Shown here piece after piece: positions 44,725 through 53,762 of a stretch of 64,000 nucleotides of DNA (the first letter of the stretch is position 1; each line of letters opens with the position of its first letter). The DNA is from Neotamlana laminarinivorans (GTDB taxonomy: Bacteria > Bacteroidota > Bacteroidia > Flavobacteriales > Flavobacteriaceae): positions 54,422 to 118,421 of the forward strand of contig NZ_JAJAPW010000007.1 in NCBI RefSeq assembly GCF_020523925.1. The letters run 5' to 3'. The notes under the pieces are model-generated. The model ran no database searches, was not told the origin of the DNA, and saw only the letters and a list, made by a program, of their open reading frames with translations. A program made the position numbers and the translations under genes.

Positions 44725-45479
44725 TTTCACTAAAAAACATAACAAAAACATATAAAAATACACCAGTTGTAAAAAACGTAACGTTAGAGTTGCCTAAAGG
44801 AAAAATAATATCATTAGTTGGTAGTAATGGCGCTGGAAAAAGTACGCTTTTAGGTGTTATAGCTCGAGTTTTAAATCCAGATGATGGTCAAATTATTATA
44901 AACGAAAGAAATATTGAAGACTATAAAACACGGCTTTTAGCGCAGCATATTTCAATTTTAAAACAATCCAATCATTTAAATTTAAAACTTGCGGTAAAGG
45001 AATTAGTTGCTTTTGGGAGGTTTCCATATTCACAAGGAAAATTAAATACCACAGACCAAGAGAAAATTAATGAAGCTCTAACTTTTTTGGAGTTAGATGA
45101 TTTAAAAGATAGATATGTAGATGAGTTGAGTGGCGGACAAAAACAACGTGTATTTCTAGCTATGGTTGTAGCTCAAGATACCGATTATATTTTGCTCGAT
45201 GAGCCTTTAAATAACCTTGATATGAAGCATTCTGTACAAATAATGAAAACCTTGCAGGCACTTTGTAAACAAAAGGGTAAAACTATAATTATGGTGGTTC
45301 ACGATATAAATTTTGCTTCACAATATTCACATTATATCGCAGCATTAAAATCTGGTGAAATTAAATATTTTGGTAAAACTCAAGATATAATTGAACCCAA
45401 AAAACTAAAAGATGTATTCGATATAGATTTCGAAATTTTAGAACATAACAATAAAAAAATTTGTAACTATTTTAATTAA
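44721..45479 (+). CDS. Iron-siderophore ABC transporter ATP-binding protein
   Basis: A 252-residue ATPase that drives the two permeases. Walker A GSNGAGKST is near residues 34-42, the signature LSGGQKQRV near 135-143, Walker B YILLDEP near 155-161 and the H-loop VVHD near 190. GRFPYSQG near 94-101 is characteristic of the iron-siderophore group. It overlaps the upstream permease by 4 bases and the binding-protein gene follows after 6 bases. Confidence 0.93.
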   Translation: MISLKNITKTYKNTPVVKNVTLELPKGKIISLVGSNGAGKSTLLGVIARVLNPDDGQIIINERNIEDYKTRLLAQHISILKQSNHLNLKLAVKELVAFGRFPYSQGKLNTTDQEKINEALTFLELDDLKDRYVDELSGGQKQRVFLAMVVAQDTDYILLDEPLNNLDMKHSVQIMKTLQALCKQKGKTIIMVVHDINFASQYSHYIAALKSGEIKYFGKTQDIIEPKKLKDVFDIDFEILEHNNKKICNYFN

Positions 45480-45485
45480 ATAACA

Positions 45486-46427
45486 ATGTATAAATCAATA
45501 AAAAATAAAGCAATAATTCTTTTAAGCGCGATGGTTTTGGTTGCTTGTAAAAACAAAGTAAAACAGGACGAAGCTAATAAACCTGCTAAAGAAACCGTAA
45601 CTATAACTCATAAATTAGGAACTGTAAATGTGGTTAAAAACCCTAAACGTGTGGTTGCTTTAAATTATTCGTCTTTAGAAAATTTAGATGAATTGGGTAT
45701 TAATGTTATTGGTATTCCTAAAAGTCATGTGCCAAAGTATTTACAATCTTATAAAGATGACGAAAGTGTTGCTAATCTAGGAACCATTTTCGAAATAGAT
45801 TTTGAGAAACTAAATAGTTTAGAACCCGACGTTATTTTTATGTCTGCCAGAATGGAGAAGCATTACGCAGAACTTTCTAGAATTGCTCCAACTATATTTT
45901 TAACATCAGACCCAAGTGATTTGTTAGGGTCTTTCGAAACTAATATTTCAATTTTTGGTAAGTTGTTCAATAAACAAGAAGAAACAAATAATTTAGTAAC
46001 TAGGGTAAATCAAAAGGTAGAAACTTTAAATGCTAAAGCGCAAGCATCTGGAAAAACAGCTTTAATCATTTTATTTAATAATGGTAAATTTAGTGCCTTT
46101 GGAAAAGCATCACGCTTTGGCGTTATTCATAATTTATTTGGTTTTAAGGAAGCTTTAGAAAATTTATCTACAAACAGACACGGACAAGCGGTGTCAAATG
46201 AATTGATACAAGAAGCCAATCCCGACTACTTGTTTATTGTAGATAGAAGTGCTGTAGTTAATAAAAAAGCAACTAATAAAGCTGAAATTGAAAATGCTTT
46301 AATACAACAAACAAAAGCTTACAAAAACGGAAATATTGTTTATCTAGATCCTGAAGCTTGGTATTTATCTGGCGATGGTATTGCATCTTTCGAGATTATG
46401 ATTAACGATGTAAATATTAATTTTTAA
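45486..46427 (+). CDS. Siderophore-binding periplasmic lipoprotein
   Basis: A 313-residue substrate-binding protein of the TroA/FepB-like class. The lipoprotein signal ends at Cys 21 (MVLVACKN). The N-lobe starts with GTVNVVKNPKRVVALNYSS near 40-58, and LEPDVIFMSARM near 110-121 and NPDYLFIVDRSA near 240-251 are typical. It hands ferric siderophore to the permease pair. It resembles the FatB/CeuE type that binds catecholate siderophores, but ligand class cannot be settled here. Confidence 0.9.
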   Translation: MYKSIKNKAIILLSAMVLVACKNKVKQDEANKPAKETVTITHKLGTVNVVKNPKRVVALNYSSLENLDELGINVIGIPKSHVPKYLQSYKDDESVANLGTIFEIDFEKLNSLEPDVIFMSARMEKHYAELSRIAPTIFLTSDPSDLLGSFETNISIFGKLFNKQEETNNLVTRVNQKVETLNAKAQASGKTALIILFNNGKFSAFGKASRFGVIHNLFGFKEALENLSTNRHGQAVSNELIQEANPDYLFIVDRSAVVNKKATNKAEIENALIQQTKAYKNGNIVYLDPEAWYLSGDGIASFEIMINDVNINF

Positions 46428-46436
46428 AAACTTTTT

Positions 46437-47237
46437 ATGTCTAAAATTGTTCAAGATGTATTTACAGTAGTTTCAAAAAACTTTGTAACACCAAATTATA
46501 TTCGTGTTGTGCTCACAGGCAATGTAAGTTTGTTTAAAGGTGCAACCTTAGGCGATAACAATAAAATATTTATTCCACCAAAAGGCATGAAAAAGGTACA
46601 CATGCGAAGTTATATTGAAGAAACCAACGAATGGATTTTACCAGAATTAGCCGTAAGACCATTTATGCGCACTTATACAAACCGTGCAATTAATTTTGAA
46701 ACTAACGAATTGGTTTTAGAATTTGCAAACCATGGGGAAGAAGGGCCAGCATCGGCTTGGGCAAATGCAGCACAAATAGGAGATGAGTTAGGTGTAGCCA
46801 TGAAAATAAGCGGTAAACAGCTCTTTCCAGAAGTTAGTAATTATTTGCTCGTAGGCGATGCTACGGCAATACCAGCTTTAAGTGTAATTTTAGAAAACCT
46901 GCCTTCAACTGCAAAAGGGAACTGTATAATTGAAGTTAAAACTGAAGAAGACAAGCAAAGCTTAAAAACCAAAGCCGACATTAATTTTAAATGGATTTAT
47001 AATGAAAACCCCGGCGATGGAAATGCATTATTTGAAGCAGTAAAAGCAGTAGAACTTCCAGAAACTTCAAAGTTTGGTTTTGTAGCTTGCGAATTTGCAA
47101 CTGTAAAACAGATTAGAACTTATTTAAGAAAAGAAAAGCAATGGGAGCAAAATGAACTATTTGCTTACTCTTACTGGAAAAAAGGAATGGCAGAAAACGA
47201 ATCGGCAAAAGATAGGCAAAAAGAAAAAGCCAACTAA
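46437..47237 (+). CDS. Siderophore-interacting protein (SIP), FAD/NAD(P)H ferric reductase
   Basis: A 266-residue cytoplasmic flavoprotein of the SIP/ViuB family. The FAD contact motif RPFMRTYTNRAINFE is near residues 75-89, and a NADPH-binding C-terminal half starts near YLLVGDATAIPAL (136-148). SIP proteins reduce ferric siderophores after import and free the iron. It is the last gene of the uptake operon and is followed by a promoter and tRNA-Pro. The C-terminus ends in a Lys/Glu-rich tail. Confidence 0.92.
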   Translation: MSKIVQDVFTVVSKNFVTPNYIRVVLTGNVSLFKGATLGDNNKIFIPPKGMKKVHMRSYIEETNEWILPELAVRPFMRTYTNRAINFETNELVLEFANHGEEGPASAWANAAQIGDELGVAMKISGKQLFPEVSNYLLVGDATAIPALSVILENLPSTAKGNCIIEVKTEEDKQSLKTKADINFKWIYNENPGDGNALFEAVKAVELPETSKFGFVACEFATVKQIRTYLRKEKQWEQNELFAYSYWKKGMAENESAKDRQKEKAN

Positions 47238-47240
47238 ATT

Positions 47241-47269
47241 TTGTAATTATAATAAATAACTTATATTTG
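47241..47269 (+). promoter_or_regulatory. Promoter of tRNA-Pro (TTG-N18-TATATTTG)
   Basis: TTG at 47241-47243 is followed after 18 bases by TATATTTG at 47262-47269, a full match to the Bacteroidota consensus. The tRNA begins about 60 bases downstream. Confidence 0.75.
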
Positions 47270-47328
47270 CACCCCGTAATAATAAAAGGGCTTTAATTAT
47301 AATTATTAAAACTACTTTTTTTATTCTT

Positions 47329-47403
47329 CGGGGTGTAGCGTAGCCCGGTTATCGCGCCGCGTTTGGGACGCGGAGGTCGCAGGTTCGAATCCTGCCACCC
47401 CGA
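47329..47403 (+). tRNA. tRNA-Pro (anticodon TGG)
   Basis: A full cloverleaf can be drawn. The acceptor stem CGGGGTG pairs with CACCCCG (discriminator A). The anticodon stem CCGCG/CGCGG encloses the loop TTTGGGA, giving TGG. The T-arm is GCAGG-TTCGAAT-CCTGC. CCA is not encoded. The following accessory island suggests that this gene is the integration site. Confidence 0.95.
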
Positions 47404-47427
47404 CAAATATGGAAACCATATTAAATT

Positions 47428-47461
47428 AAAACCTTGTAAATTGTATGATTTACAAGGTTTT
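47428..47461 (+). terminator. Intrinsic terminator after tRNA-Pro
   Basis: AAAACCTTGTAAAT and ATTTACAAGGTTTT form a perfect 14-bp stem with a 6-base loop, followed by T-rich sequence. Confidence 0.8.
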
Positions 47462-47502
47462 ATGTTTTTTAGGTGTTCATATAAATTGAATTAATATGGT
47501 TT

Positions 47503-47558
47503 AATTCGGTTAACAATTCGGTTAACAGTTTGCAAAGTAAAAAAGTGTTAACCGAATT
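47503..47558. repeat. Three copies of AATTCGGTTAACA (two direct, one inverted) before the integrase
   Basis: The 13-base unit occurs at 47503-47515 and 47515-47527 (a 12-base tandem period) and inverted at 47546-47558. They lie between the tRNA terminator and the recombinase gene, where arm-type recombinase or operator sites are expected. Each contains GTTAAC. Confidence 0.65.
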
Positions 47559-47636
47559 GGATCTTAAAATTCTGTAATTGAGATAGTTGATTTGACTTTC
47601 GTCTTGAATAAATGTTTAACAAAAAAGGCGACAACT

Positions 47637-48605
47637 ATGCAATCACATCTAACATTTACCCAATCCTTTTGGGTAAGTACTTCTCGTATAAAAAATAATG
47701 AAGTTTCTGTTTATTTACGCATAACTGTAAATGGAAAGCGGGCAAACATCAGTTTACATCGTAAAGTAGATTTATCCCTATGGGATCCAACAAAAGGAAG
47801 AGTAAAAGGAAACAACCATGAATCCCGTTTACTAAATCGGTATCTAGACGAGGTTAAAAACAGAATATATCAAGCTCATGATGAGCTTGTAAAGGAAAAA
47901 GTCATTTTGTCGGCGCAATCCATTAAAGTGCGCTTTTTAGGAGAAGACAAAGAAGAATACACTTTGCTCACATTAGTGGAATATCATAATACACAAATGA
48001 GTGTGTCTTTAAGTTATGGCACCTTAAAGAATTACTTTACGACGCATAAGTATATTAAACTATTTCTAAACAAAAAGAAACTACAGGACATCTATTTATC
48101 GCAACTTACATTTCGTTTTCTGGTAGACTTTGAAAAGTTTCTGCGAACCTATGAGCCGATAGACCATCAAAAAAAGATGCAGAATAATACCGTTATGAAA
48201 CATATACAAAGGCTTCGAAAAATGGTAACCTTGGCCTATAAAATGGAGTGGATAGAAAAAGACCCTTTTATAAAGTTCAAGCCCACATATATCAAAATTG
48301 AACGCGAATTTTTAAGTGATGATGAATTACAAGCTATTGTTGATAAAAACTTCGGAATTGAGAGGTTAGATTTGGTAAAAGATCTGTTTCTTTTTAGCTG
48401 TTATACAGGACTATCCTACATAGACGTTATGCAGTTAAGTGAAGATAATTTAGTTATCGGAATTGATGGTGGGCAATGGATAATAACGAGTCGACAGAAA
48501 ACAAACCATAAAGTTAAAATACCCATGCTACCAATTGCAGAAGCATTAATCAACAAATATAAGGATGATATAAAAACCAAACACACAAAATTAAAAATAT
48601 TTTAG
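47637..48605 (+). pseudogene. Tyrosine recombinase (Bacteroidota integrase), C-terminally truncated
   Basis: A 322-residue protein matching the N-terminal two thirds of Bacteroidota integrases. The arm-binding Arm-DNA-bind-like domain (about 6-95) and SAM-like core-binding domain (about 105-205) are present. The start of the catalytic domain (LFSCYTGLSYIDVMQL near 257-272) is there, but the frame stops right after ALINKYKDDIK. The HxxR, GH and Tyr-containing segment of about 80-90 residues that should follow is absent, and hipBA begins at once. It is probably inactive. The ATG at 47637 fits better than the in-frame TTG at 47592. Confidence 0.8.
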
Positions 48606-48659
48606 CCAATAAATTGGTTATTTTTACACAAAACCCCTATATTTAACCAATATAATGGT
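48606..48659 (+). promoter_or_regulatory. hipBA promoter with two flanking operator-like palindromes
   Basis: CCAAT-AA-ATTGG (48606-48617) and ACCAATATAATGGT (48646-48659) are inverted repeats that share an ACCAAT or CCAAT half-site. Between them lie TTG (48614-48616) and TATATTTA (48638-48645), a plausible promoter. Binding of a HipB-like repressor here would autoregulate the module. Confidence 0.55.
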
Positions 48660-48665
48660 AATAAT

Positions 48666-48929
48666 ATGTTAGAGGTAATAACAATAAAAGAGGTGAAAAT
48701 TAAGATTGGTGAGGCGTGTAAAGCACTTCGTAAATCAAACAACCTGTCTCGAGAAGATTTGGCGGAGGCTCTAGAGGTCTCAAGCACAACCATTCAAAAC
48801 ATCGAAAATGGTAAAAATGCAACACTCGACAATGTATTAAAAGTAGCAAATCATTTTGGGCTATTGCAAGCTATTACTAAAGAAATAGATAAAACCATAA
48901 CAAACCAAAACAATATATCACTCTATTAA
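48666..48929 (+). CDS. HipB-like XRE-family antitoxin/regulator
   Basis: An 87-residue helix-turn-helix protein. The XRE motif runs over residues 14-65, with IGEACKALRKSNNLSREDLAE and VSSTTIQNIENGKNA showing the two DNA-binding helices. In HipBA systems this protein neutralises HipA and represses the operon. The stop is 3 bases before the kinase start. The upstream palindromes are probable binding sites. Confidence 0.85.
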   Translation: MLEVITIKEVKIKIGEACKALRKSNNLSREDLAEALEVSSTTIQNIENGKNATLDNVLKVANHFGLLQAITKEIDKTITNQNNISLY

Positions 48930-48932
48930 TAA

Positions 48933-50204
48933 ATGGCCAGAGATAAAATTATAGAGCTTATGGCGTTTGGCCTAGAAATAGGAAAATTAGGCTACGATCC
49001 AGATCAAGGCAAATCCGTTTTTCAATACAACCCCGAATTCTTAGATTCGGGTAAGTATTCAAAACTATTTCCCTTTATTTTCAAACGTACTAAACAAGCG
49101 CAAGTATTCACAGAATACCAACAGGATACCTTTCAAGGCTTACCGCCTATGATTGCCGATTCCTTACCGGATACTTTTGGGAATATAATATTCCAAGAAT
49201 GGCTTACCTCACGAGGAATTCAAAAAGTAACGCCGCTTGAGCAACTGGCCTATGTGGCAGACCGTGGTATGGGCGCACTAGAATATAAACCGGTCAAAGA
49301 GTTGCCTAATGCTACTAAGGTTAACTTGGATGAGGTAATTACTATTTTAGAAAAAGTTCTTAAACTAAAAGAAGACACAACAGGTAAAAACCTCAGCGAA
49401 TTAGCCCTACTTAATGTATTCAAAATAGGAACCTCAGCGGGTGGGGCAAGACCTAAAATATTAATATCTGAACATAAAGAAACTGGGGAAATTATTGCTG
49501 GTGATAGAGCATTTAGCGACGCCTATAATCACTATTTAGTAAAATTACATATGGATGATGGCGATGGGTATAATAAAGAAAAAGTAGAATATGCCTATTA
49601 CCTATTGGCCCAAGAAGCAGGCATAAATATGATGCCATCAAAGCTTATAGAAAACAAACATTTTGCAACCCTTAGATACGACAGACAAAACGGTGAAAAA
49701 CAGCACGTGCTTACAGTAACTGGTTTAACGGGGTGGGACTTTAAAAGTCAACCTGAAAATTCATCCTATGAAAATGTTTTCAAAGTTGCCTTAAGTCTAG
49801 AAGTGCCTCATAAAGATATACAGCAACTATTCAAACGTATGGTGTTTAATCTTGTGTTTAAGAATGTAGACGACCATTTAAAAAACCATAGCTTTATCTA
49901 TAATAAAGATAATAATACCTGGAATTTAGCCCCCGCATACGATCTAACTTATGCCCTAAATCCGCTATTCACGTTTAAAACCACCTCCAGAGCCTTATCT
50001 ATTAACGGTAAACGCACAAATATTACAATAAAAGACCTATTAACTATGGCCGAGGAGTTTGCTATTAAAAACCCTAAAGGAATTATTAAACAGGTCCATG
50101 CCCTAATTCCACGATGGTCAGCACTTGCAACGGAGTTAGAAATACCCGAAAAGATTACTAAAGCCATTCAAAAAGAATTAACAGTAATAGAATATAGCAA
50201 GTAA
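48933..50204 (+). CDS. HipA-like serine/threonine kinase toxin
   Basis: A 423-residue HipA-family protein. FKIGTSAGGARPKILI near 165-180 is the nucleotide-binding region, DDHLKNHSFIYN near 310-321 holds the catalytic Asp and Asn, and APAYDLTYAL near 332-341 supplies the metal-binding Asp. The classic HipA phosphorylates glutamyl-tRNA synthetase and induces dormancy; this protein's target is unknown. Together with HipB it forms a toxin-antitoxin pair that replaces the integrase end and precedes the defence operon. Confidence 0.9.
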   Translation: MARDKIIELMAFGLEIGKLGYDPDQGKSVFQYNPEFLDSGKYSKLFPFIFKRTKQAQVFTEYQQDTFQGLPPMIADSLPDTFGNIIFQEWLTSRGIQKVTPLEQLAYVADRGMGALEYKPVKELPNATKVNLDEVITILEKVLKLKEDTTGKNLSELALLNVFKIGTSAGGARPKILISEHKETGEIIAGDRAFSDAYNHYLVKLHMDDGDGYNKEKVEYAYYLLAQEAGINMMPSKLIENKHFATLRYDRQNGEKQHVLTVTGLTGWDFKSQPENSSYENVFKVALSLEVPHKDIQQLFKRMVFNLVFKNVDDHLKNHSFIYNKDNNTWNLAPAYDLTYALNPLFTFKTTSRALSINGKRTNITIKDLLTMAEEFAIKNPKGIIKQVHALIPRWSALATELEIPEKITKAIQKELTVIEYSK

Positions 50205-50666
50205 ATCACACGCGCATATTTAAGGGAAAACAGACCAAACGAAACCAATTAAGTAACGCATGTCATTCATAAAAATAGCTATAGATCGAGGGAGAATTTA
50301 TCCGTCTCTAAAGCCTCCATGTCATTTGCCATAGAAAACTAGAAATCATTCCAGTCCCTTGATCTAAAGTAAATTCAAAACCTAGTCCAATTCAATCAGA
50401 AGTATCCATTATATAAATCCAACTATGATTAAACATATTAAGACTTCAAGCACTACTAAAAAATATGTAATGATAGATTTTTTCAACTTCATATTTAAGT
50501 TAGGTTAAAATAAAACTAATAAAAATTAATGTGTATTGAAGTATTCTTCTTGTTTTATTAGAAGTTAAATTAAAATAATATGTATAATTAAAACTTTTTT
50601 CTTAGTTACAATTAATAATTTTTTTAATTGTACTGATGTTAATTTTTTTTTATTTTACTCATTTTT
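50205..50666. other. Intergenic region before the defence operon
   Basis: About 460 bases of AT-rich DNA without a plausible gene. The first half, to about 50400, has a mixed composition like decayed coding sequence, but no frame is readable. The last 60 bases hold the probable promoter of the methyltransferase gene. Confidence 0.6.
50608..50658 (+). promoter_or_regulatory. Probable promoter of the methyltransferase operon overlapped by a palindrome
   Basis: TTG (50628-50630) is followed after 20 bases by TATTTTAC (50651-50658), similar to TAnnTTTG and ending 8 bases before the ATG. The perfect inverted repeat ACAATTAA-N8-TTAATTGT (50608-50631) overlaps the -33 element, as for an operator. 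Confidence 0.45.
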
Positions 50667-52220
50667 ATGCAAGAGACTAAACAAATACCTATAATAGATT
50701 TATTTGCTGGCCCTGGAGGTCTTGGAGAGGGCTTTATGGTATTAAAAAACAAAGAAAAAAAATCAGTTTTTGATATTAAACTTTCCATAGAAAAAGATAT
50801 AAATGCGCATAAAACACTAACATTAAGAAGTTTTTATAGACAGTTCGTGAAAAAGAATAAATCTGTTCCTCAACAATATTATAATGCTTTAAAAGAAGCT
50901 GATTTATCAAAAAGGGAAGTTCTTATTGAAGAAATGTTAGATAATTATGATGAGGGGTATATTGCGAGAAAGGAAGCTAGACTAATCGAATTAGGTTCTA
51001 AAACATGGACTGCAAAAAAAGTAGATCAAATAATTAAAGATCAATTAAAAGGAAACAAGGATTGGGTATTAATTGGAGGTCCTCCTTGTCAAGCTTATTC
51101 AAATGTTGGACGCTCAAGAGTTGGAGGAATAAATAAGGAAGATCATCGTGTTTATTTGTATCAGGAATATCTCAGAATCATTAAAAAGCATAAGCCTGCT
51201 GTTTTTGTAATGGAAAACGTCAAAGGTCTTTTATCTGCTAAAGTAGATAATGAAAAAGTTTTTGACTGGATGAAACGAGATTTAAAAGTCAGTAATAATT
51301 ACGAAATACATTCATTAGTAAAGCCTGTCTCTAAAGATTCAGATTTTTTAATAAAATCAGAGAAGTATGGTATTCCTCAAAAGCGTCATAGAGTAATTCT
51401 TTTGGGAATTAGAAGAGGTTATAGTCATAAGGGAGAATATTTGAAAGAGAAAACTGAAGTTACACTGAAATCAGTTATTGGTAATTTACCAAAAGTTAGA
51501 AGTGGATTAAACAGAAGTTTCACTCATTACCATTTAAATGAAGTTTATAGAAATGGCAAACCTAAGCGATTATATAAAAATCTACCTGACACCAGTGAAA
51601 ATTGGCTAAAGGAAATGTCAAAAAACATAAAGCAAATTAAGTTATGGGGTGAATTGGAATTAAACGGACTCGCTAATGGTCCAAAAGAAATAGAATTTGG
51701 TACTGGCGCTGAGTACCTAAAATCCAACAATTTAATATCTACAAGTCATATATTAAAAGATTGGTATACAGACAAACGATTAAAAGGAGTAATAAATCAT
51801 GAGTCTCGTTCACACTTAACTCAAGATTTAATGAGGTATTTATTTGCAAGTTTATACGTTGAAAAACATAATAGATTTCCACGCTTAAACGATTATGCTG
51901 AACACAGTAAAGATCTTCTTCCGGATCATGCGAATGTTGCATCTGGTAAATTTGCGGATAGGTTTAGGGTACAAGTGCCTGACAAACCTGCAACTACAAT
52001 AACTAGTCATATATCAAAAGACGGACATTATTTTATTCACTATGACCCATCTCAATGCAGATCCCTAACTGTCAGGGAAGCTGCACGTATACAAACTTTC
52101 CCTGATAATTATTTATTTAGAGGAACTAGAACAGCACAATATCATCAAGTAGGCAACGCTGTCCCTCCTTATCTAGCTTATCAAATTTCTTCGATTGTAT
52201 ATAATATTTTAAAATCATAG
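50667..52220 (+). CDS. C5-cytosine DNA methyltransferase
   Basis: A 517-residue methyltransferase. Motif I LFAGPGGLGEGF is near residues 12-23, motif IV GGPPCQAYSNVG (catalytic Cys) near 136-147, motif VI VMENVKGL near 181-188, motif VIII QKRHRVILLG near 237-246 and motif X YHQVGNAVPPYLA near 491-503. The target recognition region lies between 260 and 450. An insertion of about 70 residues between motifs I and IV makes it longer than phage or HhaI-type enzymes. It is the first gene of the defence operon and presumably marks self DNA. Confidence 0.93.
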   Translation: MQETKQIPIIDLFAGPGGLGEGFMVLKNKEKKSVFDIKLSIEKDINAHKTLTLRSFYRQFVKKNKSVPQQYYNALKEADLSKREVLIEEMLDNYDEGYIARKEARLIELGSKTWTAKKVDQIIKDQLKGNKDWVLIGGPPCQAYSNVGRSRVGGINKEDHRVYLYQEYLRIIKKHKPAVFVMENVKGLLSAKVDNEKVFDWMKRDLKVSNNYEIHSLVKPVSKDSDFLIKSEKYGIPQKRHRVILLGIRRGYSHKGEYLKEKTEVTLKSVIGNLPKVRSGLNRSFTHYHLNEVYRNGKPKRLYKNLPDTSENWLKEMSKNIKQIKLWGELELNGLANGPKEIEFGTGAEYLKSNNLISTSHILKDWYTDKRLKGVINHESRSHLTQDLMRYLFASLYVEKHNRFPRLNDYAEHSKDLLPDHANVASGKFADRFRVQVPDKPATTITSHISKDGHYFIHYDPSQCRSLTVREAARIQTFPDNYLFRGTRTAQYHQVGNAVPPYLAYQISSIVYNILKS

Positions 52221-52230
52221 AGTTTTCTAT

Positions 52231-53754
52231 ATGAGAATAGTAAATACTAAAATTAAAAGTGAAGATGCATCTCCAAATCCAGAGTATCTAATAAAATCTA
52301 TAGCAGAGCAAGGGTATAGTTTAGAAACTTCTTTAGCTGATTTAATGGATAACTCTATTTCTGCAGAAGCTAATAAAATAGAAGTCTTGATTGACACAGA
52401 TTCTGAGCCTTTTAAATTGTTTTTAGCTGACAATGGCCAAGGAATGACAGAAGAGGAATTAAGCAGCAATATGCAGTTTCCAAGTAATTCCCCTGAGGAT
52501 TCTAGGTCAAATTCTGACTTAGGGAGATTTGGTTTAGGGATGAAAACGGCATCCTTTTCACAAACACGAAAATTTACAGTTTTATCAAAAAAGAAAGGTG
52601 ACAACAAATATTATGGTAGAACTTGGGATGTTGATTTTTTGAAAGCTAATGGATGGAAAATAATTATCAATTCAGATGAGGAAGTTGCTAGATTAATGTA
52701 TCAATATAACCAGTTATCTAAAGAATTTTTAAAAAGATTTGATGATTATGAGCCTAACACTATTGTCATTTGGGAAGGTCTTTACAAGTTTGAGAGTTAT
52801 TTAAAAGAAGGCAATAGGAAAGAGGCTTTAAAAAAAGAAATAACTGAGGTAACTTCTGATTATTTAGCATTGGTTTTCCATAGGTTTATGGAAAAAGATA
52901 ACAATCCATTAAAAATTAGAATTAACAATACAATTGTTAGCCCTTTCAATCCTTTCCCAGAAGAAGAAAAGGATTTTAGACAAATCGAGCCTAAACAGAG
53001 TTCGTTTAGATCAGATGTAATAAAAATTGAAGGTTTTGTACTTCCGTCAAGAGCAATCACAGAAAGCAAAAAAGGCCTTACTAAATGGACGACAACATAT
53101 CGAGGATTAATGGACATGGAAGGTCTTTATATCTATCGAGCTAACAGAATTATATTATTTGGAGGCTGGAATGGAATTGTTAAGAAAGCTCCTAGGCTGC
53201 AATTAGCAAGATTAAGAGTTGAAGTAGGTAATAGTGTAGATCATTTACTCCATCTAAATGTAGCCAAGTCACAGATAGTAGTACCACACGAACTTAGAAA
53301 TGCTTTTGAAGATTATATTGGAGAATTAAAAATAGAAGCTGAAAGAGAATATTACAACAGAGGAATTAGGAAATTCTCTGGCACAAAAACTCAAAACCAC
53401 GTTCAATTATTTGAACGCGGCTACTCAAACAAAGGTTCAATATTAGAAGTTAACAACAACTTTCCTCTCGTAAGAAATCTTAAAGATTCTCTTGATAAGA
53501 AACAAAAATCTCAATTAAATCTTCTCCTAAGAATGATTAACACTAGAGTTAATAATATTAGACATGTTCATGAAGAAAAAGAATTTATGGGTATCGAGGA
53601 AAAAGATGGTATTAGCCTAGAAGAACTGTATAATAATATTTTAGAATTATTAACTAGTGGAATTTCAAAAGAAATGATTAAGGAAGAAATAATTCCTCAT
53701 CTAGGATTTAAATACGCTTCATTACCTGATGTTATAAAATCAATATTTAAATAA
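52231..53754 (+). CDS. GHKL ATPase, prokaryotic MORC/paraMORC-like
   Basis: A 507-residue protein. The N-terminal GHKL ATPase fold (about 12-150) has the N-box DLMDNSISAEANKIEV near 36-51, the G1 box ADNGQGMTEE near 66-75 and the G2 box GRFGLGMKTASFS near 97-109. An S5-like segment (about 190-370) follows, with LYIYRANRIILFGGWNG near 293-309. This ATPase-plus-S5 layout is that of MutL, Hsp90 and MORC proteins. Iyer and colleagues described paraMORC proteins beside methylases, Z1 proteins and nucleases as restriction-linked. It is 10 bases downstream of the methylase. Confidence 0.82.
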   Translation: MRIVNTKIKSEDASPNPEYLIKSIAEQGYSLETSLADLMDNSISAEANKIEVLIDTDSEPFKLFLADNGQGMTEEELSSNMQFPSNSPEDSRSNSDLGRFGLGMKTASFSQTRKFTVLSKKKGDNKYYGRTWDVDFLKANGWKIIINSDEEVARLMYQYNQLSKEFLKRFDDYEPNTIVIWEGLYKFESYLKEGNRKEALKKEITEVTSDYLALVFHRFMEKDNNPLKIRINNTIVSPFNPFPEEEKDFRQIEPKQSSFRSDVIKIEGFVLPSRAITESKKGLTKWTTTYRGLMDMEGLYIYRANRIILFGGWNGIVKKAPRLQLARLRVEVGNSVDHLLHLNVAKSQIVVPHELRNAFEDYIGELKIEAEREYYNRGIRKFSGTKTQNHVQLFERGYSNKGSILEVNNNFPLVRNLKDSLDKKQKSQLNLLLRMINTRVNNIRHVHEEKEFMGIEEKDGISLEELYNNILELLTSGISKEMIKEEIIPHLGFKYASLPDVIKSIFK

Positions 53755-53762
53755 ACAAATTA

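Noticed and set aside
47592..47636. Upstream TTG start for the recombinase
   Set aside because: The extra 15 residues do not belong to the arm-binding domain, and the ATG at 47637 matches family N-termini.
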